From the NCBI RefSeq assembly GCF_003443995.1, contig NZ_QWEY01000001.1:62001-126000 (forward strand): a DNA stretch of 64,000 nucleotides, read 5' to 3'. The notes under the pieces were generated by a model. It saw nothing but the letters and a program-made list of their open reading frames with translations, did no database searches and was not told the DNA's origin. This document shows positions 49,536 through 58,265 of the stretch, in pieces. This DNA is from Pseudotabrizicola alkalilacus. GTDB taxonomy: Bacteria > Pseudomonadota > Alphaproteobacteria > Rhodobacterales > Rhodobacteraceae. Made by a program: the position numbers and the translations under genes. Each line of letters opens with the position of its first letter. Positions within the stretch are counted from its first letter, which is position 1.

Positions 49536-50456
49536 CTACAGCGGCACTTGACCCACGATCTGGTCAATCAGCCGGTTCAGGGCAGGCGTCCGCGCCTGCC
49601 CCTGCCGGGTCATCAGCCCATAAGACCCGACGTCGATCTGCAGCGGCGAGTCCAGCGTGGCATACCCGCCTTCTGGCCCGGCAAAAATATCGGTCACCGC
49701 GCGGGCCAGCGGGGCGATGGCATTGGTCTGCCGCACCATGGTCAGCGTCAGCAAAAACGACGCCGTGGTCAGGCTTTGCCGGGGCGGGGGCATCCCGTGA
49801 TCGCGGAACGCTCGCGCCATTGCCATGCCAAGCGGTGAGGTATCGGCGGGCATCACCCAGTCAAACCGCATCAGCTCTGGCAGCACCAGATCGCGCTTGC
49901 CCGCCAGCGGATGATTCTGCCGCACCAGCAGCGCCACCGGCTCGGTATCCAGCGGCAGGGTCACAAACTCCTCATGGTCGCGCGGCTCGGATGGCCGCCC
50001 CAGCACCAGATCCAGCCGCCCCGCCCGCAACTCCTGACACAGCAGCGCCGAGGGGGCGACGGTCACATCGGCGGTGATATTCGGGTGGGTCAGGCGCAGC
50101 GTGCGCAACGCGGGCAACATCAACCCCAGCGCGGGCGCGGTCACCGACCCCAGCCGCAGATGGCCCGAGTCGCCCGAGACGAGGCCCGAAACCTCCACCG
50201 TCGCCTCTTGCAGTTCGGTCAGAATGCGCCGCGCCCGTCTGGCCAAGGCGTCGCCAACCACGGTCAGGGCGATTCCCCGCCCGCTGCGTTCGTGAATAGG
50301 CTGGCCCAGAATATCCTCGATCTCGACAATCAGCCGCGAGGCTGTGGGTTGCGACACCCCGATCAGATCCGCCGCCGCCGTGATCCGCCGCGTCTCGGCC
50401 AGATGCGCCAGCAGCCGCAGATGGGTCATTTTCAGGTGGTGCAGGGGCAGCGCCAT
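49536..50456 (-). CDS. gbpR: LysR-family regulator, GbpR-like
   Basis: A 306-residue LysR-type regulator with an N-terminal helix-turn-helix (ITAAADLIGVSQPTASRLI, about 25-43) and a C-terminal co-inducer domain. In Agrobacterium, gbpR is divergent from chvE-gguA-gguB-gguC and controls it in response to galactose and arabinose; the same order occurs here. The stop is six bases from the convergent 2-hydroxyacid dehydrogenase stop. Confidence 0.85.
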   Translation of the reverse strand: MALPLHHLKMTHLRLLAHLAETRRITAAADLIGVSQPTASRLIVEIEDILGQPIHERSGRGIALTVVGDALARRARRILTELQEATVEVSGLVSGDSGHLRLGSVTAPALGLMLPALRTLRLTHPNITADVTVAPSALLCQELRAGRLDLVLGRPSEPRDHEEFVTLPLDTEPVALLVRQNHPLAGKRDLVLPELMRFDWVMPADTSPLGMAMARAFRDHGMPPPRQSLTTASFLLTLTMVRQTNAIAPLARAVTDIFAGPEGGYATLDSPLQIDVGSYGLMTRQGQARTPALNRLIDQIVGQVPL

Positions 50457-50482
50457 GGCGATCCATTCATATCAATGATGCA

Positions 50483-50534
50483 GTATATTCTTCATACAAT
50501 CTCATTTGACGATGATGTATCGCGGCGTCAATGT
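50483..50534 (+). promoter_or_regulatory. Candidate GbpR operator and chvE promoter
   Basis: The gbpR-chvE gap (171 bases) contains GTAT-N7-ATAC (50483-50497), a LysR-type T-N11-A palindrome, 8 bases before TTGACG (50506-50511). A weak -10 (CAATGT, 50529-50534) follows after 17 bases. An operator just upstream of the -35 would suit LysR activation. Confidence 0.45.
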
Positions 50535-50627
50535 CCCGCCTGATCGCGGTCCGGTGCGCAAACTGCACCGGAACGGACAAACCGCCGCGACAGTGCCGTG
50601 TTTCATGGCAAATGGGAGGAGAAAGAC

Positions 50628-51695
50628 ATGCAATTCACAAAACGCGCTGTGCTCAAGCTGGCGGTCGCCGCCACGCTTCTGGGCAGCCCCGTCTTTGCCC
50701 AGGACAAGGGCACCGTCGGCATTTCGATGCCAACCAAATCTTCGGCCCGCTGGATCTCGGATGGCGAGTCGATGGTGAAACAGTTCACCGAAGCCGGCTA
50801 CGGCACCGATCTGCAATATGCCGAAGATGACATTCCGAACCAGCTGAACCAGATCGAGAACATGATCACCAAAGGGGTCAAGGTTCTGGTGATCGCCGCC
50901 ATCGACGGCACCACCCTGTCGAACGCGCTGGAAAACGCCGCGGCGTCGGGCATCAAGGTCATCGCTTATGACCGTCTGATCCGCGAAAGCGGCGATGTCA
51001 GCTATTACGCCACTTTCGACAACTTCAAGGTCGGCGTGCAGCAGGCCACCAGCCTTGTTGCCGGCCTGAACGAACGCTTCCCCGATGTGAAACCGCATAA
51101 CGTCGAGCTGTTCGGCGGCTCGCCCGACGACAACAACGCATTCTTCTTCTACAACGGTGCGATGTCGGTCCTGCAACCGCTGATCGATTCCGGCGATATC
51201 GCTGTGCCATCGGGTCAGATGGGCATGGATGTGGTCGGCACCCTGCGTTGGGATGGCGCTGTGGCGCAGTCGCGCATGGATAACCTGCTGTCCGCCAACT
51301 ACGGCGACAAGGTTCTGCACGGCGCGCTGTCGCCCTATGACGGGCTGTCGATCGGCATTCTGTCGTCGCTCAAGGGCGTGGGCTATGGCTCGGGTGATCT
51401 GGCGATGCCGATTGTGACCGGCCAGGATGCCGAAGTGCCGTCGGTCAAGTCGATGATCGCAGGCGAGCAGTATTCCACCGTGTTCAAGGACACCCGTGAA
51501 CTGGCCCGCGTGACCGTGGGCATGGTCGAGGCGCTGCTGACCGGATCAGAGCCGGAAATCAACGACACCGAAACCTATGACAACGGTGTCAAAGTCGTGC
51601 CGTCCTATCTGCTGGAGCCGGTTTCGGTCGATGCGTCGAACTACGAAGAGATCCTCGTGGGTTCGGGCTATTACACCGCTGACCAGCTGAAGTAA
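50628..51695 (+). CDS. chvE: Multiple-sugar-binding periplasmic protein ChvE
   Basis: A 355-residue receptor of the ChvE/XylF family, with a signal peptide ending [59 protein letters not shown] and [17 protein letters not shown]. In Agrobacterium ChvE binds aldoses such as arabinose, galactose, glucose and xylose. GGGAGGAG lies upstream of the ATG at 50628. It is followed by a strong hairpin and then the ggu transporter. Confidence 0.93.
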   Translation: MQFTKRAVLKLAVAATLLGSPVFAQDKGTVGISMPTKSSARWISDGESMVKQFTEAGYGTDLQYAEDDIPNQLNQIENMITKGVKVLVIAAIDGTTLSNALENAAASGIKVIAYDRLIRESGDVSYYATFDNFKVGVQQATSLVAGLNERFPDVKPHNVELFGGSPDDNNAFFFYNGAMSVLQPLIDSGDIAVPSGQMGMDVVGTLRWDGAVAQSRMDNLLSANYGDKVLHGALSPYDGLSIGILSSLKGVGYGSGDLAMPIVTGQDAEVPSVKSMIAGEQYSTVFKDTRELARVTVGMVEALLTGSEPEINDTETYDNGVKVVPSYLLEPVSVDASNYEEILVGSGYYTADQLK

Positions 51696-51708
51696 TCGGC
51701 AAAGACCT

Positions 51709-51741
51709 CCGGGCCTGTCTGCCACCGGCGGGCAGGCCCGG
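51709..51741 (+). terminator. Hairpin between chvE and gguA
   Basis: CCGGGCCTG (51709-51717) pairs with CAGGCCCGG (51733-51741) around a 15-base loop. It lies 13 bases after chvE and before gguA in the same direction, with no T-run, and probably limits read-through so that ChvE exceeds the transporter. Confidence 0.65.
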
Positions 51742-51756
51742 TTCCTCGGGGAGGGG

Positions 51757-53289
51757 ATGATGACAACGCTTCTGGAAATGCGCGGGATCAGCAAGCTGTT
51801 CCCCGGTGTGCGCGCGCTTGATCAGGTGAACCTGTCGGTAGAGGCGGGCGAGATCCACGCGATCTGCGGCGAAAACGGTGCCGGAAAATCCACACTGATG
51901 AAGGTGCTGTCGGGTGTCTACCCGCATGGCAGCTATGAGGGCGACATCGTTTATGACGGCGAGACGCTGGCGCTGAAATCCATCGCCGACTCTGAATCGC
52001 GTGGCATCATCATCATCCATCAGGAACTGGCACTGGTGCCGCTGCTGTCGATTGCCGAAAACCTGTTTCTGGGCAATGAGGTGGCAAAGGCGGGCGTGAT
52101 CAACTGGCCGCTGGCGTTTCAGAAAACCGCCGGGCTGTTGCAAAAGGTCGGCTTGAACGAGGCCCCCAGCACCATCGTCGGCAAGCTGGGTGTCGGCAAA
52201 CAACAGCTGATCGAGATTGCCAAGGCCCTGGCCAAGGATGTGCGGCTGCTGATCCTCGACGAACCCACCGCCGCCTTGCAGGAAAACGACAGCCAGAAAC
52301 TGCTCGACCTGATGCTGGAGCTGAAGGCGCAGGGCGTGACGCAGATCATCATCAGCCACAAGCTGAACGAAATCGGCCGTGTCGCCGACCGCACCACCAT
52401 CATCCGCGACGGCACCACGGTGTCGACACTGAACCGCAAAGAGATCACCGAAGACCGCATCATCCGCGACATGGTGGGCCGCGACATGGCGCACCGCTAC
52501 CCCGACCGCACCCCGAACCCGGGCGAGATGCTGCTGGAGGTCAAGGACTGGAACGTCTTTCACCCCGACCAGAAAGACCGCCAGATGATCCGCAACGCGG
52601 CCTTTTCCGTACGCAAGGGCGAGATTGTCGGCATCGCGGGGCTTATGGGGGCCGGGCGCACCGAACTGGCGATGAGCCTGTTTGGCCGCAGCTACGGCCG
52701 CAACATCACCGGCAGCGTCACCATGGGCGGCAAGCCGGTGGATACCTCGACCGTGACCAAAGCCGTCGACGCGGGGCTGGCTTACGTGACAGAAGACCGC
52801 AAGGCGCTTGGCCTGATCCTCGAAGAGCCGATCCTGCGCAACATCAGCCTTGCCAACCTTGCCGGCATCGCCCTGCGCGGCGTGCTGAACCCACGGCGTG
52901 AGGCGCAGGTGGCCGAAGACTACCGCCGCGCCATGAACATCCGCACCCCGAACGTGCAGCAAAAGGTGATGAACCTGTCGGGCGGCAACCAGCAAAAGGT
53001 GGTGCTGTCGAAATGGCTGTTCACCGATCCGCAGGTGCTGATCCTCGATGAACCCACACGCGGCATCGACGTCGGCGCGAAATTTGAAATTTACAACATC
53101 ATGAACCAGCTGGCCGCCGATGGCCGGGGGATCGTGATGATCAGCTCGGAAATGCCCGAGCTGCTGGGCATGTGCGACCGCATCTATGTGATGAACGAGG
53201 GCCGGATTGTGGGGGAACTCTCCCGTGCCGAGGCCAGCCAGGAACGCATCATGGCCATGATCCTGAATTCTGTTGGGAAGGCGGCTTAA
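51757..53289 (+). CDS. gguA: Multiple monosaccharide ABC importer ATPase GguA
   Basis: A 510-residue two-domain sugar ATPase (MmsA/GguA class). The first domain has [16 protein letters not shown] and [13 protein letters not shown]; the second has [17 protein letters not shown] and [26 protein letters not shown] ribosome site lies directly before the start. The stop is immediately followed by the gguB ATG. It powers uptake of ChvE-bound sugars. Confidence 0.93.
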   Translation: MMTTLLEMRGISKLFPGVRALDQVNLSVEAGEIHAICGENGAGKSTLMKVLSGVYPHGSYEGDIVYDGETLALKSIADSESRGIIIIHQELALVPLLSIAENLFLGNEVAKAGVINWPLAFQKTAGLLQKVGLNEAPSTIVGKLGVGKQQLIEIAKALAKDVRLLILDEPTAALQENDSQKLLDLMLELKAQGVTQIIISHKLNEIGRVADRTTIIRDGTTVSTLNRKEITEDRIIRDMVGRDMAHRYPDRTPNPGEMLLEVKDWNVFHPDQKDRQMIRNAAFSVRKGEIVGIAGLMGAGRTELAMSLFGRSYGRNITGSVTMGGKPVDTSTVTKAVDAGLAYVTEDRKALGLILEEPILRNISLANLAGIALRGVLNPRREAQVAEDYRRAMNIRTPNVQQKVMNLSGGNQQKVVLSKWLFTDPQVLILDEPTRGIDVGAKFEIYNIMNQLAADGRGIVMISSEMPELLGMCDRIYVMNEGRIVGELSRAEASQERIMAMILNSVGKAA

Positions 53290-54480
53290 ATGTCGGAAAA
53301 ATCTTATCTGGGCAGTCACCTGCGCGAGTACGGCATGATCATGGCGCTGGTCGCCATCGTGTTTTTCTTTACCGTGATCGTGCGCGCCTCTATCGACGTC
53401 GACTTTCTGTCGGCGCAGAACATCACCAACCTGTTCCTGCAGAACTCTTACGTCATCATCATGGCGCTGGGGATGCTGCTGGTCATCGTGGCCGGGCATA
53501 TCGATCTGTCTGTCGGCTCGGTGGTCGGCTTTACCGGCGCTGTGGCGGCTGTGTTGACGGTCAATCAGGGCTGGCCGGTCTGGGCGGTGATCCCGGCCTG
53601 TCTGGTGGTCGGCGGGCTGATAGGCGCGGCGCAGGGCTATTGGGTTGCCTATTGGAAAATCCCGTCGTTCATCGTCACACTGGCGGGGATGCTGGTGTTT
53701 CGCGGCTCGACGCTCTGGCTGCTCAACGGCCAGAACATCGGCCCGTTCCCCCGCTCGTTCCAGTCGCTTTCCACCGGCTTTATTCCCGACATCTTTGGTG
53801 ATGCCGATCAGGCGCTGTTCGGAATGGAGCGGCTGAACGGCACCGCGCTTTTGATCGTGGTTGTGGCGGCCTGCATCGTGGTCTTCCTTGGTCTGCGCAA
53901 ACGGGCGCAGGATGCCAGCTTTGGCCTGACGCCCGAACCGGCCCCGGTGTTCTGGATCCGCAACGCCATTGTCTGTGGCGCGCTGATCTTTGTCGGCTAC
54001 AAGCTGGCGATCTTTCGCGGCCTGCCCAATGTGGTGATGGTGCTGGCGGTTCTGACGGTGATCTACGCCTTCTTTACCGAACAGACCACCAGTGGCCGCC
54101 GCATCTACGCACTTGGCGGCAACGAGAAAGCGGCCAAACTGTCGGGGATCAAGACCGAACGGCTGGTGTTCTTCTGCTTTGTGAACATGGGGGTGCTGGC
54201 GGCACTGGCCGGCATGATCGTCGCTGCCCGGCTCAACTCTTCGACCCCAAAGGCCGGGGGCGGGTTCGAGCTTGACGTGATCGCCGCCGTCTTTATCGGC
54301 GGGGCCTCGATGACCGGCGGCTCGGGCAAGATCATCGGCGTAGTGGTCGGCGCGCTGATCATGGGGGTGATGAACAACGGCATGTCGATCCTGGGCATCG
54401 GCATCGACTATCAGCAGGTGATCAAGGGCCTTGTGCTTCTGGCCGCTGTCATCTTCGACGTTTACAACAAAAACAAATGA
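53290..54480 (+). CDS. gguB: Multiple monosaccharide ABC importer permease GguB
   Basis: A 396-residue permease (MmsB/GguB class) with about ten or more helices. It contains MLLVIVAGHIDLSVGSVVGF, IPSFIVTLAGMLVFRGSTLW and GGGFELDVIAAVFIGGASMT. It is longer than simple RbsC permeases (about 320), as is normal for this class. It abuts gguA with no gap and overlaps the possible gguC ATG at 54477. Confidence 0.93.
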   Translation: MSEKSYLGSHLREYGMIMALVAIVFFFTVIVRASIDVDFLSAQNITNLFLQNSYVIIMALGMLLVIVAGHIDLSVGSVVGFTGAVAAVLTVNQGWPVWAVIPACLVVGGLIGAAQGYWVAYWKIPSFIVTLAGMLVFRGSTLWLLNGQNIGPFPRSFQSLSTGFIPDIFGDADQALFGMERLNGTALLIVVVAACIVVFLGLRKRAQDASFGLTPEPAPVFWIRNAIVCGALIFVGYKLAIFRGLPNVVMVLAVLTVIYAFFTEQTTSGRRIYALGGNEKAAKLSGIKTERLVFFCFVNMGVLAALAGMIVAARLNSSTPKAGGGFELDVIAAVFIGGASMTGGSGKIIGVVVGALIMGVMNNGMSILGIGIDYQQVIKGLVLLAAVIFDVYNKNK

Positions 54481-54488
54481 GGTCGCCC

Positions 54489-55469
54489 ATGCTGCTGTCA
54501 CAGATCAAGACTGACTCCGGCATCGCTGTGGTCGCCCGCGAAGGGTCCGAGGCCGCCATCGTTCAGGGTGCCGTCAGCACCTATGCCCTGGCGACCGAGG
54601 CGGCGAATTCCGGCCGCTCGCTGGCGCAGGTGATTGCCGCCCATGGTCTTGGCGCTGCAGTCGACCTGCTGCGCGCCGCGGCCGAAGGGCGGCTGATCGC
54701 GCCGATCACCCACCCCGACCCGGCGCATCTGCATCTGACCGGCACCGGCCTGACCCATCTGGGCAGTGCCGCAACCCGTGACGCGATGCACACAAAGGCG
54801 AATGCCGAGGATGCGACCGACAGCATGAAGATGTTCCGCATGGGGCTGGAGGGCGGCAAGCCCGCCACCGGCGCAGGTGTGCAGCCCGAATGGTTCTACA
54901 AGGGCAACGGTGTGCATCTGGTCGCCCCCGGCGCGCCACTCACCTCGCCCGGTTTCGCGCTGGATGGCGGCGAAGAGCCGGAGCTGGCGGGCATCTATGT
55001 CATCGCGGCCAATGGCACCCCCTGCCGCGTCGGCTGGGCTTTGGCAAACGAGTTTTCCGACCATGTGACCGAGCGCATCAACTACCTGTATCTCGCACAT
55101 TCCAAGCTGCGTCAGGCGTCGATTGGGCCGGAAATCCTGGTCGGCGATCTGCCTGCCGATGTGCGCGGCACTAGCCGTATCCGCCGCGCTGGTTCTGTGA
55201 TCTGGGAAAAGCCGTTCCTGTCGGGTGAGGCGAACATGTCGCACAGCTTTGCCAATCTGGAACACCACCACTTCAAATACGATCTGTTCCGTCAGCCCGG
55301 CGATCTGCATGTGCATATGTTCGGCACCGCCACGCTGTCTTTTGCCGATGGCATCCGGGCGGAACCCGGCGATGTCTTCGAGATCGAGGTCGCCGATTTC
55401 GGCCTGCCGCTGACCAACCCGCTCGCCCTTGCGCCCGATACCGGGATGCAAGGCGTTCACGCCCTGTGA
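54489..55469 (+). CDS. gguC: GguC/AraD1-family protein (FAH superfamily)
   Basis: A 326-residue GguC (AraD1) protein of the fumarylacetoacetate hydrolase superfamily. Its role is not firmly established. XylX in Caulobacter, also of the FAH superfamily, dehydrates 2-keto-3-deoxy-pentonate, and no other gene for that step is present here, so GguC is the best candidate (inference). The start at 54489 has GAGG six bases upstream; an ATG at 54477 overlaps the gguB stop (ATGA). The gene order matches the Agrobacterium ggu operon. Confidence 0.82.
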   Translation: MLLSQIKTDSGIAVVAREGSEAAIVQGAVSTYALATEAANSGRSLAQVIAAHGLGAAVDLLRAAAEGRLIAPITHPDPAHLHLTGTGLTHLGSAATRDAMHTKANAEDATDSMKMFRMGLEGGKPATGAGVQPEWFYKGNGVHLVAPGAPLTSPGFALDGGEEPELAGIYVIAANGTPCRVGWALANEFSDHVTERINYLYLAHSKLRQASIGPEILVGDLPADVRGTSRIRRAGSVIWEKPFLSGEANMSHSFANLEHHHFKYDLFRQPGDLHVHMFGTATLSFADGIRAEPGDVFEIEVADFGLPLTNPLALAPDTGMQGVHAL

Positions 55470-55476
55470 GGATGAC

Positions 55477-57219
55477 ATGACTTTCAAACCCGCCAAATGG
55501 CCCCGTCACCTCCGCTCGCAGGAATGGTTCGGCGGCACCGGCCGCGACCAGATCTATCACCGTGGCTGGATGAAAAATCAGGGCTTTCCGCATGACCTGT
55601 TCGATGGCCGCCCGGTCATCGGCATTCTGAACACCTGGTCCGAACTGACCCCGTGCAACGCCCACCTCAATGACCTTGCGCAACGCGTCAAGAACGGCAT
55701 CTACGAGGCCGGTGGCTTCCCGGTCGAAGTGCCGGTGTTCTCGGCCTCTGAATCCGCCTTCCGCCCCACGGCGATGATGTTCCGCAACCTCGCTGCCATG
55801 GCGGTGGAAGAGGCGATGCGCGGCCAGCCGATGGATGGCTGCGTGCTGATGGTCGGCTGCGACAAGACCACGCCGTCGCTGTTGATGGCTGCCGCCTCCA
55901 CCGACCTGCCGTCGATTGTCGTCACCGGCGGGCCGATGCTGAATGGCTATTACCGCAACGAACGTGTCGGCTCCGGCACCCACCTGTGGAAATTCTCCGA
56001 AGCGGTCAAAGCGGGCGAGATGACGCCCGAGGAATTTGCCGAAGCCGAATCCAGCATGTCCCGCTCCCCCGGGTCGTGCAACACCATGGGCACCGCCAGC
56101 ACAATGGCCTCCATGGCCGAGGCGCTTGGCATGGCCCTGTCCGGCAATGCCGCGATCCCGGCTGTGGACTCCCGCCGCCGCGTCATGGCGCAGATGACCG
56201 GGCGGCGCATCGTGCAGATGGTCAAGGATGATCTGAAACCGTCTGATATCCTGAAAAAAGAGGCGTTCGAGAACGCCATTCGTACCAATGCCGCCATCGG
56301 TGGGTCCACCAACGCCGTGATCCACCTGCTGGCCATCGCAGGGCGCGTCGGCATTGATCTCACGCTCGACGACTGGGACCGTTGCGGCCGCGATGTGCCC
56401 ACCATCGTCAACCTGATGCCATCGGGCAAATACCTGATGGAGGAATTCTTCTACGCAGGCGGCCTGCCGGTGGTGATCAAGCGGCTGGGCGAGGCGGGGC
56501 TGCTGCACAAGGATGCGCTGACCGTGTCGGGGTCTTCGATGTGGGATCAGGTCAAGGATGTGCGCAACCACAACGAAGACGTGATCCTGCCTGCGGAAAA
56601 GGCGCTGACCCAGTCGGGCGGCGTGGTGGTGGTCAAGGGCAACCTCGCGCCCAAGGGGGCGGTGCTCAAACCCTCTGCCGCCAGCCCGCACCTGATGGTG
56701 CACCGGGGCCGCGCCGTGGTGTTCAACGACATCGACGACTACAAGGCCAAGATCAACGATCCCGAACTCGACATTGACGAAACCTGCGTCATGGTCCTGA
56801 AAAACTGCGGTCCAAAGGGCTATCCCGGCATGGCCGAGGTTGGCAATATGGGTCTGCCGCCAAAGGTGCTGAAAAAGGGCATCACCGATATGGTGCGTAT
56901 CTCTGATGCGCGCATGTCAGGCACCGCCTATGGCACCGTCGTCCTGCACACCTCACCCGAGGCTGCAGCGGGTGGGCCGCTCGCGGTGGTGCAGAATGGC
57001 GATTTCATCGAACTTGATGTGCCAAACCGCCGCCTGCACCTCGACATTCCCGATGACGAACTGGCGGCCCGTCTGGCGGCGTGGCAGCCGACGCATGACC
57101 TTTACCCGTCGGGATACGGCTGGCTGCACCAGCGCCATGTCGAAGGCGCCGATACCGGGGCCGATCTTGATTTCCTCAAAGGTGCGCGCGGCGCGCCGGT
57201 GGGCCGGGATTCGCACTGA
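55477..57219 (+). CDS. IlvD/Edd-family sugar-acid dehydratase, probable L-arabinonate dehydratase
   Basis: A 580-residue IlvD/Edd-family enzyme with three iron-sulfur cysteines in the sugar-acid pattern: Cys60 (LTPCNAHL), Cys128 (GCDKTTPS) and Cys201 (SPGSCNTMGTAS). This class uses a 2Fe-2S cluster and Mg2+ to dehydrate L-arabinonate, D-xylonate or related acids. The start at 55477 fits the family (MTFKPAKWPRHLRSQ). It lies between gguC and the sugar dehydrogenase, so it fits the step from aldonate to 2-keto-3-deoxy acid. Dihydroxy-acid dehydratase (ilvD) is less likely from the context. Confidence 0.88.
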   Translation: MTFKPAKWPRHLRSQEWFGGTGRDQIYHRGWMKNQGFPHDLFDGRPVIGILNTWSELTPCNAHLNDLAQRVKNGIYEAGGFPVEVPVFSASESAFRPTAMMFRNLAAMAVEEAMRGQPMDGCVLMVGCDKTTPSLLMAAASTDLPSIVVTGGPMLNGYYRNERVGSGTHLWKFSEAVKAGEMTPEEFAEAESSMSRSPGSCNTMGTASTMASMAEALGMALSGNAAIPAVDSRRRVMAQMTGRRIVQMVKDDLKPSDILKKEAFENAIRTNAAIGGSTNAVIHLLAIAGRVGIDLTLDDWDRCGRDVPTIVNLMPSGKYLMEEFFYAGGLPVVIKRLGEAGLLHKDALTVSGSSMWDQVKDVRNHNEDVILPAEKALTQSGGVVVVKGNLAPKGAVLKPSAASPHLMVHRGRAVVFNDIDDYKAKINDPELDIDETCVMVLKNCGPKGYPGMAEVGNMGLPPKVLKKGITDMVRISDARMSGTAYGTVVLHTSPEAAAGGPLAVVQNGDFIELDVPNRRLHLDIPDDELAARLAAWQPTHDLYPSGYGWLHQRHVEGADTGADLDFLKGARGAPVGRDSH

Positions 57220-58142
57220 TGCCTCAACCGATGAAAATCGCCCTCGTTGGCATCGGTAAAATCGCGGTGGACCAGCACGTGCCGGCCATCGCAAACAGCC
57301 CCGATTGGGAGCTTGCCGCCACCGTCTCGCGTGCGGGCACGGTCGATGGCATCGAGGCTTTCACCGACATTGCCACCATGCTGGAGGCGAGGCCCGACAT
57401 CACCACCGTCTCGCTGGCGATCCCCCCGGTGCCGCGCTTTGCCTATGCGCAGGCCGCGATCCGCGCCGGTCGGCATGTGATGCTGGAAAAGCCCCCCGGT
57501 GCTACACTGGCCGAAATCCATGCGCTGCAAGCCCTTGCGCAAGCGCAGGGCGTCACGCTTTACACCACCTGGCACAGCCGCATGGCCCACGCCGTCGCCC
57601 CGGCAAAGGCGTGGCTGGCCGGGAAAACCATCACCCGCGCCCATATCATCTGGCGCGAGGATGTGCGCAAATGGCATCCCGGTCAGGATTGGGTGTTCGA
57701 ACCGGGCGGCATGGGCGTGTTCGACCCCGGCATCAACGCCCTGTCGATCCTGACCGAGATCCTGCCCGCACCGGTGCATCTGCAAGCGGCAGAGCTGGAA
57801 TTTCCTGCCAACCGCCAGACCCCGATTGCCGCCCGGCTGCAATTTACCGGCAACATCACCGCCGATTTCGACTGGCGGCAGACCGGCCCGCAGACCTGGG
57901 ACATCGAGATCGACACTCCCGATGGCAAGGTGGCCCTGCGCATGGGTGGCAATCTGCTGGAAATCGACGGCCAGCCCGCTCAGGGCGAAAACACCATCAT
58001 GGATGAGTACCCCGCCCTTTACGCCCGCATGGCCGATCTGATATGCCAGTCCCGGTCCGAGGTTGACCTTGCGCCGATGGTGCATGTCGCTGACGCCATG
58101 ACTCTGGGTCGCCGGACTGAAACCGAAGCTTTCGATTTCTGA
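57219..58142 (+). CDS. Gfo/Idh/MocA-family sugar 1-dehydrogenase (L-arabinose/D-galactose)
   Basis: A 307-residue oxidoreductase with an N-terminal Rossmann motif (LVGIGKIAVDQHVPAI) and EKPPGATLAE, typical of NAD(P)-dependent D-galactose and L-arabinose 1-dehydrogenases. It would make the lactone from which arabinonate is formed. The TGATG junction with the dehydratase stop couples them. No lactonase gene is nearby, so hydrolysis may be spontaneous or done by a distant enzyme. Confidence 0.85.
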   Translation: MPQPMKIALVGIGKIAVDQHVPAIANSPDWELAATVSRAGTVDGIEAFTDIATMLEARPDITTVSLAIPPVPRFAYAQAAIRAGRHVMLEKPPGATLAEIHALQALAQAQGVTLYTTWHSRMAHAVAPAKAWLAGKTITRAHIIWREDVRKWHPGQDWVFEPGGMGVFDPGINALSILTEILPAPVHLQAAELEFPANRQTPIAARLQFTGNITADFDWRQTGPQTWDIEIDTPDGKVALRMGGNLLEIDGQPAQGENTIMDEYPALYARMADLICQSRSEVDLAPMVHVADAMTLGRRTETEAFDF

Positions 58143-58174
58143 CCCACTCATCTGTTCTTAAATATCCCACGGGT

Positions 58175-58238
58175 GCGACTTTGATTTCGCCATTGGTTCA
58201 AGAAAACAAAGTCGCGCCGGGGGTGTGAAACCCCCCGG
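58175..58238. repeat. Pair of inverted repeats in the gap before the semialdehyde dehydrogenase
   Basis: GCGACTTTG (58175-58183) pairs with CAAAGTCGC (58207-58215), and next to it CCGGGGG (58217-58223) pairs with CCCCCGG (58232-58238) around TGTGAAAC. The two hairpins fill most of the 123-base gap between the sugar dehydrogenase and the next enzyme. They could attenuate or stabilise the message. Confidence 0.6.
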
Positions 58239-58265
58239 TCCTGCCCTCAAAAACCGGAGACTGAC

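Noticed and set aside
51589-54501. Minus-strand frame of 970 residues opposite gguA and gguB
   Set aside because: Long stop-free antisense frames are common in GC-rich genes; the composition is His/Gln/Arg-rich and the plus-strand frames are clear ABC proteins.
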